This document shows, in pieces, positions 1 to 6,700 of a stretch of DNA of 8,248 nt. A program made the position numbers and the translations under genes. The notes beneath the pieces were generated by a model. The model was not told where the DNA came from, did no database searches, and was given only the letters and a program-made list of their open reading frames with translations. The first letter of the stretch is position 1. The number at the start of each line of letters is the position of its first letter. Origin of the DNA: Peptostreptococcaceae bacterium (GTDB lineage: Bacteria > Bacillota_A > Clostridia > Peptostreptococcales > Acidaminobacteraceae); the NCBI GenBank assembly GCA_013619035.1, contig JABXKX010000256.1, positions 1-8,248 of the forward strand, in the 5' to 3' direction.

Positions 1-2
1 TA

Positions 3-113
3 TATGATATCAAAGTGATTCTCATAATTATAAGAAATAGTCTTCACAACTTATTTGATTATCAAGAGTCAGCTAGTAAAGGATACTTAAAATACAAATG
101 GGAATTAAAATAA
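3..113 (+). CDS. Possible 3' end of an unrecognised convergent gene (partial)
   Basis: A frame is open from the left edge of the window for 36 codons and stops at TAA (111-113). The visible residues end in YLKYKWELK. They contain a hydrophobic stretch (KVILIII), then a polar, lysine-rich tail that looks like an ordinary C-terminus. The stop codon is also the first three bases of a 10-bp inverted repeat, a placement often seen at gene ends. It would converge on the acetyltransferase gene. Against it, 36 open codons can occur by chance, no family is recognisable, and no start is in view. Function unknown. Confidence 0.35.
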   Translation, partial: YDIKVILIIIRNSLHNLFDYQESASKGYLKYKWELK

Positions 114-140
114 CTACTCAAAGACAACAATGAGTAGTTA
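107..140 (-). terminator. Probable intrinsic terminator of the acetyltransferase gene, possibly bidirectional
   Basis: The arms TAACTACTCA (111-120) and TGAGTAGTTA (131-140) pair perfectly over 10 bp around a 10-base loop. Read on the minus strand the stem is followed by TTTTAATT, a short U-tract, about 80 bases past the acetyltransferase stop. Read on the plus strand only ATTT follows, so activity in that direction is less certain. The stem is mostly A-T and the loop is large, so strength is likely moderate. The remaining gap (141-218) shows no gene or convincing site. Confidence 0.6.
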
Positions 141-218
141 ATTTGGTGACGCATGATATTCTATATAAGAAAAACTCCTAGCGATCTTCTTACCATTTGT
201 AGAATAATTTTGTTCGTA

Positions 219-710
219 TTATAATTTTAAACCATAATATAAATGTGAACAGACCCGACCATCTAAATCTGCAATATCTTTTAATCTACCCCACTCTTCA
301 AACTCAAACTTCTTTAATAGTCTAATGCTTGCTGTATTGACTTCAAGCAAAATGGCAACTATCGTTTTATAATTCATTTCACGGGCTTTATCAATCATAA
401 ATTCTAATAACTTAGAACCAATGCCTTGCCTTAGATGACCCTGATGAATATAATAACTGACTTCAACAGTATCTTTCATTGCCCTTCTACCAGGTCTATA
501 AGCAGAAAGATAAACATATCCAATCACTTGGTCGTCTTTTTCTATAACATAAAGTGGGTATTCTTTGTTCTGATGACTTTCAAACCATGGGATTCTTTCT
601 TCTACCGAAAACGTTTCTAAATCCGCTGTACTTTCTTTTGTCATTATGGCTTGATTATATATATCCGTCATGGCATGTAAATCATTTCTATTTGCTATTC
701 TTATTTTCAT
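219..710 (-). CDS. GNAT-family N-acetyltransferase, phosphinothricin-acetyltransferase-like (163 aa)
   Basis: A GCN5-related N-acetyltransferase that should transfer the acetyl group of acetyl-CoA to an amine in the cytoplasm. The substrate is not predictable. The overall pattern resembles the Pat/YwnH-type subfamily: an N-terminal 'IRIANRNDLHAMTDIYNQAI' block, an 'EVSYYIH' strand (about 83-89), the acetyl-CoA pyrophosphate loop RQGIGSK (94-100), and the NTASIRLLKKFEFEEWGRL block (about 125-143) typical of GNAT motif B. The length is normal. I chose the ATG at 708-710 because GGGGG in an AAGGGGG Shine-Dalgarno (716-722) lies 5 bases upstream and because family members begin with this I-R-I-A strand. 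A longer reading from a TTG at 807-809 adds 33 residues unlike the family. A weak GATAAT -10-like hexamer lies at 747-752 without a good -35. The gene follows the pyk terminator, so it is probably transcribed on its own. Similarity to Pat does not show herbicide resistance. Confidence 0.9.
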   Translation of the reverse strand: MKIRIANRNDLHAMTDIYNQAIMTKESTADLETFSVEERIPWFESHQNKEYPLYVIEKDDQVIGYVYLSAYRPGRRAMKDTVEVSYYIHQGHLRQGIGSKLLEFMIDKAREMNYKTIVAILLEVNTASIRLLKKFEFEEWGRLKDIADLDGRVCSHLYYGLKL

Positions 711-814
711 ATGCACCCCCCTTCTTATTATACAATAAATGACTGTATTATCGATTTTTATTTCACTAATCTTTAAACCCATGCCAAACTGATAACAACT
801 TTTTGTCAAAAACT

Positions 815-842
815 AAAAAAAGACAACCCTCACAGGTTGTCT
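815..842 (-). terminator. Intrinsic terminator of the pfkA-pyk operon
   Basis: On the minus strand AGACAACC pairs with GGTTGTCT (plus positions 835-842 and 821-828), an 8-bp stem around a 6-base loop, followed at once by a run of six to seven T. It begins 11 bases after the pyk stop codon. This is a textbook Rho-independent terminator and separates the glycolytic operon from the acetyltransferase gene. Confidence 0.93.
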
Positions 843-853
843 CAATATTTTAA

Positions 854-2608
854 TTAGAATACTCTTGTTCTACCTTCGTATACAATACCTTTGTTAGAAT
901 CTAAAGTAATTTCTTGTCCATCTTCAATTTTTTGAGTGGCATTCTTAGCACCAACAACTGTAGGAATCTCTAAGTTAAGAGCTACAATAGCACCATGAGA
1001 AGTATATCCGCCTTCTTCAATTACCATACCAGCAGCTTTCTCGATGAATGGCATTAAGTCTCTATCAGTTACTTGAGTAACTATGATATCACCTTCAGTG
1101 AATTTTTCAGTAGCTTCTTCAACTGAGTTAACAACACACGCATTTCCAGTTACAGCAGTTCTACCTAAACCTAAACCTCTAAGTAAGATTTCACCAACAA
1201 TTTCAACCTTCATTAAGTTAGTTGCACCAGTTACACCGATTGGAACACCAGCAGTGATAACTACTAAGTCACCTTTTTTAATATATCCAGCTTCTTTAGA
1301 TTTGTTGATTCCCATTTCAAAGATTTCATCAGCAGAAGTTGCCATATCTACTAAAACAGTTTCAACACCCCATACTAAAGCTAATTTTCTTCTAACTCTC
1401 TCATTAATTGTAGTTGCTACAATCGGAGCTTTAGGTCTGAATTGAGATACTTTTCTTGTTGTAAATCCAGAAGATGTTGCAGTAATAATTGCAGCAGCAT
1501 CTAAATCTTGAGCTGTATTACATGTTGCATGAGAAACTGCAAATGTTACACCCGCTTCAACTAAATCAATAGCTTTTTTCTTTAATAACGCTTTGTAATC
1601 AATAGATTGTTCCATTTTTAATGCAATACTTGCCATAGTTTGTACTGATTCAACTGGGTATCTACCTGCCGCTGTCTCACCTGATAACATGATAGCATCT
1701 GTACCATCTAAGATTGCATTTGCAACGTCAGTTACTTCTGCTCTAGTTGGTCTTGGATTTCTTTGCATAGAATCTAACATTTGAGTAGCAGTGATAACTG
1801 GCATACCCGCTAAGTTACATTTCTTAATCATTAACTTTTGAGCCAATGGCACATCTTCAGTTGGTATTTCAACACCTAAGTCTCCACGAGCTACCATGAT
1901 ACCATCAGAAACTCTGATGATTTCATCTAAGTTATCAAGACCTTCTTGGTTTTCTATTTTTGAGATGATATGAACATCGCCATTTTCACTTGTTTCTAAT
2001 ATTCTTCTAATTTCTAATACGTCTGCAGATTTTCTTACGAAAGAAGCAGCAATGAAGTCGATACCATGTTCTAAACCAAAACGGATATCCGCTTCGTCTT
2101 TAGGTGTAATCGCTGGTAAGTTAATCTTAACACCAGGTACGTTAACACCTTTATGGTTCTTAACTTGTCCCGTATTCATTACAGTTGTAATAATATCATT
2201 ACCAACAACTTTTTCAACTCTTAATCCAACTAAACCATCATCAATAAGGATTGTATCCCCATTTACAACATCACCAGGAAGACCTTCATATGAAATTTGA
2301 CATTTATCTTGAGTACCAACAAATTCATCAGTTGTTAAAGTAAAAGTTTGACCTTCTTCTAAAATAACTGCTTCGTGGAATTTACCTGTTCTGATCTCAG
2401 GACCTTTAGTATCTAATAAGATCGCAACTGGCTTGTTTAATTCTTTTCTAACTTCTTTAATCATTTCAATTCTTGCTAAATGCTCAGCATGATCACCATG
2501 CGAGAAATTTAATCTAGCTACATTCAAACCATTCTCTACAAGTTTAGAAAATACTTCTTTGCTTTCACTTGCAGGTCCAATGGTACAAACAATTTTAGTC
2601 TTCTTCAT
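854..2608 (-). CDS. pyk: Pyruvate kinase with C-terminal PEP-utilising (phosphohistidine) domain (584 aa)
   Basis: Converts phosphoenolpyruvate and ADP to pyruvate and ATP, the last step of glycolysis, in the cytosol. Family hallmarks are present: ARLNFSHG (31-38, with R32 and N34), DTKGPEIRTG (66-75), the signature HIISKIENQEGL (213-224) with the proton-handling K217 and metal-ligand E219, ARGDLGVEIP (240-249, D243), and ITATQMLDSM with DGTDAIMLSGETAAG (272-315). The A/B/A barrel is followed by the C domain (about 345-470). An extra domain (about 480-584) carries EEGGYTSHGAIVA with H538, the PPDK/enzyme-I swivelling-domain motif. The total matches the long Bacillus/Geobacillus form (about 585 aa) rather than the 470-aa enterobacterial form. 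The ATG at 2606-2608 has an AGAGGAGAG Shine-Dalgarno in the 15-bp gap after pfkA, so the two are co-transcribed. A strong terminator follows. Confidence 0.98.
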   Translation of the reverse strand: MKKTKIVCTIGPASESKEVFSKLVENGLNVARLNFSHGDHAEHLARIEMIKEVRKELNKPVAILLDTKGPEIRTGKFHEAVILEEGQTFTLTTDEFVGTQDKCQISYEGLPGDVVNGDTILIDDGLVGLRVEKVVGNDIITTVMNTGQVKNHKGVNVPGVKINLPAITPKDEADIRFGLEHGIDFIAASFVRKSADVLEIRRILETSENGDVHIISKIENQEGLDNLDEIIRVSDGIMVARGDLGVEIPTEDVPLAQKLMIKKCNLAGMPVITATQMLDSMQRNPRPTRAEVTDVANAILDGTDAIMLSGETAAGRYPVESVQTMASIALKMEQSIDYKALLKKKAIDLVEAGVTFAVSHATCNTAQDLDAAAIITATSSGFTTRKVSQFRPKAPIVATTINERVRRKLALVWGVETVLVDMATSADEIFEMGINKSKEAGYIKKGDLVVITAGVPIGVTGATNLMKVEIVGEILLRGLGLGRTAVTGNACVVNSVEEATEKFTEGDIIVTQVTDRDLMPFIEKAAGMVIEEGGYTSHGAIVALNLEIPTVVGAKNATQKIEDGQEITLDSNKGIVYEGRTRVF

Positions 2609-2623
2609 TTTTATACTCTCCTC

Positions 2624-3583
2624 TTAAATTGATAGCATTTGAGCTAATTCATACATTTCCTTATTTAAACGATTATTTGGTTTTGTAGCTTCTTCTAATG
2701 GTACATCAATGATATCATCACCATCGATACCAACCGCTCTACCTCCTTGACCTTCGATTAATAACTCTACCGCTCTGTTACCAAAGCGACTCGCAATAAT
2801 ACGGTCGAAAGCTGTTGGAACACCACCACGTTGTAAGTGACCAATAATCGAAACTCGCGTTTCCATACCTATCTTCTCTTCAATGGCTTGAGATACCTCA
2901 TAAGGTTTACCAACACCTTCTGCTAATAAGATGATATTATGTAACTTGCCTCTATTTCTACCTTGAATCAGTTTTCTACATACTTCATCAATGTCAAACT
3001 CTATTTCTGGAATAAGGATACTTTCAGCGCCCCCTGCTAAACCAGCATGAAGTGCTATATCTCCACAATGTCTACCCATAACTTCTACGATATTAGCACG
3101 ACCGTGAGAAGATGATGTATCTCTAAGATTACCAATGGCATTAACCACTGTATTAATTGCAGTATCAAATCCTATTGTATAATCTGTATAAGCTAAATCA
3201 TTATCAATGGTTCCTGGTATCCCAATTGTTGGAAATCCATTTTGCCATAATCTGTAGGCCCCTTTGAAAGAACCATCACCACCGCAGACAACTAAACCGT
3301 CAATGTTAAACATCTTAAGCATATCCAACCCTTTTTGAAAACCTTCGTCTTCAACAAACTCTAAACAACGAGCCGATTGTAATATGGTACCACCTCTATG
3401 AATAATATCTCCTACAGAAGAAACATCCATATCAAAGATATCGCCTTCTAATAGACCTTGATAACCTTTTCTAATTCCCGATACTTTCAGACCTTTAAAA
3501 ATTGCTACACGAACAACTGCTCTTACTGCTGCATTCATACCTGGTGCATCGCCACCACTTGTTAATATTCCAATTCTTTTCAT
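2624..3583 (-). CDS. pfkA: ATP-dependent 6-phosphofructokinase (319 aa)
   Basis: Phosphorylates fructose 6-phosphate with ATP to fructose 1,6-bisphosphate, the committed step of glycolysis; normally a cytosolic tetramer. The length equals the bacterial PfkA standard (about 319-320), and residues align with E. coli/Geobacillus numbering without gaps: the ATP site (GG at 10-11, R72, GGDGS 101-105 with D103), the catalytic loop GTIDND with D127 and D129 (124-129), and substrate contacts R162, MGR (169-171), E222, R243, H249 and R252. Allosteric-site residues R21, R25, R154, E187, R211 and K213 are also present, so ADP/PEP control is expected. GGDGS fits the ATP-dependent rather than the pyrophosphate-dependent type. 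The ATG at 3581-3583 has a strong GAGGTGAGG Shine-Dalgarno (3586-3594). It is the first gene of an operon with pyk. A leader of up to about 120 bases carries the regulatory sites listed separately. Confidence 0.98.
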   Translation of the reverse strand: MKRIGILTSGGDAPGMNAAVRAVVRVAIFKGLKVSGIRKGYQGLLEGDIFDMDVSSVGDIIHRGGTILQSARCLEFVEDEGFQKGLDMLKMFNIDGLVVCGGDGSFKGAYRLWQNGFPTIGIPGTIDNDLAYTDYTIGFDTAINTVVNAIGNLRDTSSSHGRANIVEVMGRHCGDIALHAGLAGGAESILIPEIEFDIDEVCRKLIQGRNRGKLHNIILLAEGVGKPYEVSQAIEEKIGMETRVSIIGHLQRGGVPTAFDRIIASRFGNRAVELLIEGQGGRAVGIDGDDIIDVPLEEATKPNNRLNKEMYELAQMLSI

Positions 3584-3633
3584 ATCCTCACCTCAATCAT
3601 TTTGAATGATCATCTCTTGCTTGGCACGTTATC

Positions 3634-3658
3634 GTCCCGGTCGTTGTTTTTGTCCCGG
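3634..3658 (-). promoter_or_regulatory. CggR-like operator candidate: two CCGGGAC direct repeats in the pfkA leader
   Basis: Read on the minus strand, CCGGGAC occurs twice in the same orientation (plus positions 3652-3658 and 3634-3640), 18 bases apart, in an otherwise A/T-rich leader. From memory, the B. subtilis CggR operator has the form CGGGAC-N6-TGTC-N4-CGGGAC-N6-TGTC, that is CGGGAC twice at a 20-base step, lying downstream of the transcription start. Here the CGGGAC boxes are exact, but the TGTC halves are not visible and the step is 18. The pair lies downstream of both candidate promoters, where a bound repressor could act as a roadblock. The second box also belongs to an imperfect hairpin (GGGACG-ATAA-CGTGCC on the minus strand), so an RNA role is an alternative. 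Confidence 0.5.
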
Positions 3659-3673
3659 ATTATCACATCTATA

Positions 3674-3702
3674 ATTTTATAATAAGAAGTGCAATAATTC
3701 AA
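3674..3702 (-). promoter_or_regulatory. Candidate sigma-A promoter P2 of pfkA-pyk
   Basis: On the minus strand TTGAAT (plus 3697-3702) is separated by 17 bases from TAAAAT (3674-3679). The -35 matches TTGACA at 4 of 6 positions and the -10 matches TATAAT at 5 of 6, with ideal spacing. The predicted start would be near 3667, placing the CGGGAC repeats at roughly +10 to +33. A/T richness makes chance matches common, and another candidate lies just upstream. Confidence 0.5.
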
Positions 3703-3707
3703 ATGAA

Positions 3708-3735
3708 ATTGTACTAAAATCGTCACTTTTTACAA
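3708..3735 (-). promoter_or_regulatory. Candidate sigma-A promoter P1 of pfkA-pyk
   Basis: On the minus strand TTGTAA (plus 3730-3735) is followed after 16 bases by TACAAT (3708-3713). The -35 matches 4 of 6 and the -10 matches 5 of 6. The predicted start is near 3701. This would put the cre-like site about 60 bases upstream of the start, a position known for CcpA-activated genes such as B. subtilis ackA. I cannot decide between P1 and P2 from sequence alone. Confidence 0.45.
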
Positions 3736-3756
3736 TGTTTTATAGACTTTTTTATA

Positions 3757-3770
3757 TGATAACGTTTTCT
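3757..3770 (-). promoter_or_regulatory. cre-like site (CcpA catabolite-responsive element) upstream of pfkA
   Basis: TGATAACGTTTTCT matches the cre consensus TGWNANCGNTNWCA at every fixed position except the last base. The reverse strand matches equally well, as expected for this pseudo-palindrome. It lies between the dnaE stop and both pfkA promoter candidates. CcpA bound upstream of a promoter usually activates, which fits a glycolytic operon (the lactococcal pfk-pyk-ldh operon is activated this way). The site also overlaps an A/T-rich end-of-gene region, so chance similarity is possible. Confidence 0.5.
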
Positions 3771-3779
3771 TTTTTTTGT

Positions 3780-6700
3780 TTATTGGACGATCACGGCATC
3801 ATTTCCTAAAATATCCTTTAATGTCCTAATCAAACGTTCACTACTATTTACCCATAAATGCTCTGGAGCTATCATTTTATTTTTAGTATCAGCGAAGTAT
3901 ATCACGACAGGCATCTTTCCAGGGCTTGCTTTTAATTCAGAAAGGATCTGTTGTAACAAGACTTCATCCTTCGTTACTAACTTTAAAAACATCTTCTGTA
4001 TTTTTGGTTTTTGTTGCACTTGTTTTGCAGGTTTATGTTGTACTTGTTTTACAGGTTTATGTTGTACTTGTTTCATAGCCGTTTTAGAAGACAATAATTC
4101 TCTAGCATTGTTTTCATTTAATGTCATCACATTATCAGCAATCAGTTTTGGATCTTCATCCTCTTTGAAGTTTAATCTTCCAACTACAATTACAAATTGA
4201 TCTTCTTTTAATAGATGCATACATCGATCATAAATTTTAGGAAAAACAATAATCTCTATAGCATCATATAAATCTTCGACTTGAATAAACGCCATAATTT
4301 TACCTGATTTTGTTGTCATATTTTTTTTATGGATCAACATGCCGGCTAAATTAAACCGCTTACCATCTTTATTTCTTTGGAACAATGGATCTTTAGCTGC
4401 TTCTTTTAACTCATTCAGATTCATTGAAGAAACACGTTCAACTAATAACTTATGTTCATTCAAAGGATGTCCTGTTAAGTACAGCCCTAAAACATCTTTT
4501 TCAAAATTCAGTTTTACTTTTTCTTTCAGTTCATTCACATTCGCCATTTTTTCAAGCATGCCAGAATTCATATTGTCCATACCATCCATGCCAAACATCG
4601 ATAACTGACCTTTCACATTACGTCTTTTTTCATTCTGAATGGCATCAACAATCTTATCAAATGACGCGAGAAGTTGTGCTCTATTGTGTTCAAATTGATC
4701 AAAGGCACCTGCTTTAATTAAACTTTCAACCGCACGTTTATTCAGTTCCTTATGATTAACTTTTTCACAGAAATCAGAGAAATCATTAAATGGTCTATTT
4801 TCAATCATAGAAGCAATAATACCTCTTCCAACATTTTTTACAGATTTTAAACCAAACCTGATTGAGTCATGTTCTACAGAAAAACTGCCATAACTATGAT
4901 TGACATCCGGTGGTAAAATCTCTATACCCATTCTATGACAATCTTGAATGTACCGAGCAACCTTGGACTGATTACCAATCATACTGGTCATCGATGCTGC
5001 CATAAACTCTACTGGGAAATGCGCTTTTAAATAAGCAGTTTGAAAAGCAATGATACCATAACCTGCTGCATGTGATTTATTAAATGCATACTTCGCAAAG
5101 TCTTCCATATCATTAAAGATTGATTCAGCCACCTTTGCAGGTACACCTCTTCTGACACATCCTTCAACTATCACATTTCCATTTTCATCTAAAACACCAT
5201 GAATAAAACTTTGTTTTTCTCTTTCCATGACATCTTTTTTCTTTTTACTCATGGCACGTCTAACAATATCAGCTCTACCATAAGAAAACCCACCGAGTTC
5301 TCTTACAATTCTCATAACCTGTTCTTGGTAAACGATACATCCATAGGTAACGTCTAAGATACCCTCTAACATCGGATGCTCATACGTCACCAGTCGAGGA
5401 TTATTTTTATTTAAGATATACTTAGGAATCGAATCCATCGGACCTGGTCTATATAGAGATATTCCAGCAATGATGTCTTCTAATGAATTCGGCTTCAACT
5501 CTTTCATAAACCGAATCATGCCAGCGCTCTCTAATTGAAAGACACCTTGTGTTTCACCACGTCCAATAAGCTCAAAAGTCTTTTTATCATCATATGCTTC
5601 ATCAAAAACAAAATCAATATTTCTTTGTCTTTTGATGTGAGCAATCGTATCTTTAATCACTTTTAAGGTTCTAAGACCTAAGAAGTCCATTTTTAGTAAA
5701 CCCAGTTCTTCTAGGAGAGTCATAGAAAACTGAGTTGTTATACTTTCATCTTGTAAATAAAGCGGCACATAGTGATCAACTGGCAGCTTTGAAATAACAA
5801 CACCAGCCGCATGGGTAGAAGCGTGTCTTGGCATACCTTCCACCGCTTGAGCCACTTTGATAACTTGACGAAGCTCACTGTTTTCATCATACATCCGATG
5901 AAACTCTGGACTTTGATCAAGTGCTTTGTCTAAAGTCATGCCTAAAGCAAACGGCACTGCTTTTGCAAGTTTGTCAGCTTCACTATAAGGCAGCTCAACA
6001 ACTCTTCCCACATCACGAAGTGCTGCTTTTGCTGCCATGGTACCAAAGGTTATGATTTGAGAAACATGATCTTTACCATACTTATCAATAACATAATCGA
6101 TGACTTCTTGTCTCCTTGTGTCTTCAAAATCTATATCTATATCAGGCATGGTCACACGTTCTGGATTTAAAAATCTTTCAAAGATAAGATCATATTTCAT
6201 TGGATCTACATCTGTAATATAAAGTGCGTAGGCAACAATACTACCACCGACAGATCCTCTACCAGGTCCTACAGCTATATCGTGGTCTTTTGCATATTTA
6301 ATAAAATCCCATACAATTAAGAAATAATCAGAAAAACCCATACCTGAAATGGTATTCAGCTCGTAGTCCAGTCTTTCTATATTTGCTTCATAGTCATCAT
6401 ATCTATCTTTTAATCCTTTTAGACAGAGTTCTCTTAAATAAGCATCATGGTCATAACCTTCAGGTAAGTGATACTCTGGTAGATGTCTAGATTCAAAATC
6501 AAAACTAACATTACATTTATCCGCAATTTTTTGAGTGTTTTCTATGGCTTCAGGCACATGAGAAAACAACATCATCATTTCTTCAGTACTTTTTAGATAA
6601 AATTCATCACTTGGAAATTTCATTCTTTTGGAATCACTGATATTTTTCCCCGTCTGTATACAGAGTAAAATGTCATGTACACTTGCATCAGTTTTATCCA

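Noticed and set aside
197..225. Plus-strand promoter-like pair TTGTAG-17-TATAAT
   Set aside because: It is antisense to the end of the acetyltransferase gene with no plus-strand gene behind it; the -35 matches only 3 of 6. Expected by chance in A/T-rich DNA.
727..732. Perfect TATAAT on the minus strand just upstream of the acetyltransferase
   Set aside because: No -35 at 16-18 bases, and the implied start near 720 would fall inside the Shine-Dalgarno.
711..809. N-terminal extension of the acetyltransferase from a TTG at 807-809
   Set aside because: The extra 33 residues do not resemble the GNAT family, no Shine-Dalgarno suits the TTG, and the internal ATG at 708-710 has a good AAGGGGG site and the expected family start.
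804..809. Perfect TTGACA (-35) on the minus strand in front of the acetyltransferase gene
   Set aside because: No acceptable -10 lies 16-18 bases downstream (TGGCAT only), and the hexamer overlaps the end region of the pyk terminator.
1083..1445. 120-codon plus-strand open frame opposite pyk
   Set aside because: It is the shadow of a highly conserved enzyme gene, with no family resemblance and no regulatory signals.
3736..3782. Terminator for dnaE
   Set aside because: There is a T-rich stretch after the stop on the plus strand (A-rich on the minus strand), but no stem followed by a U-tract in the direction of transcription. dnaE may read through into pfkA.
4339..4717. Two overlapping plus-strand frames (89 and 97 codons) opposite dnaE
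   Set aside because: Both are antisense to the conserved clamp-binding and OB region of dnaE, and their translations are low-complexity shadows.
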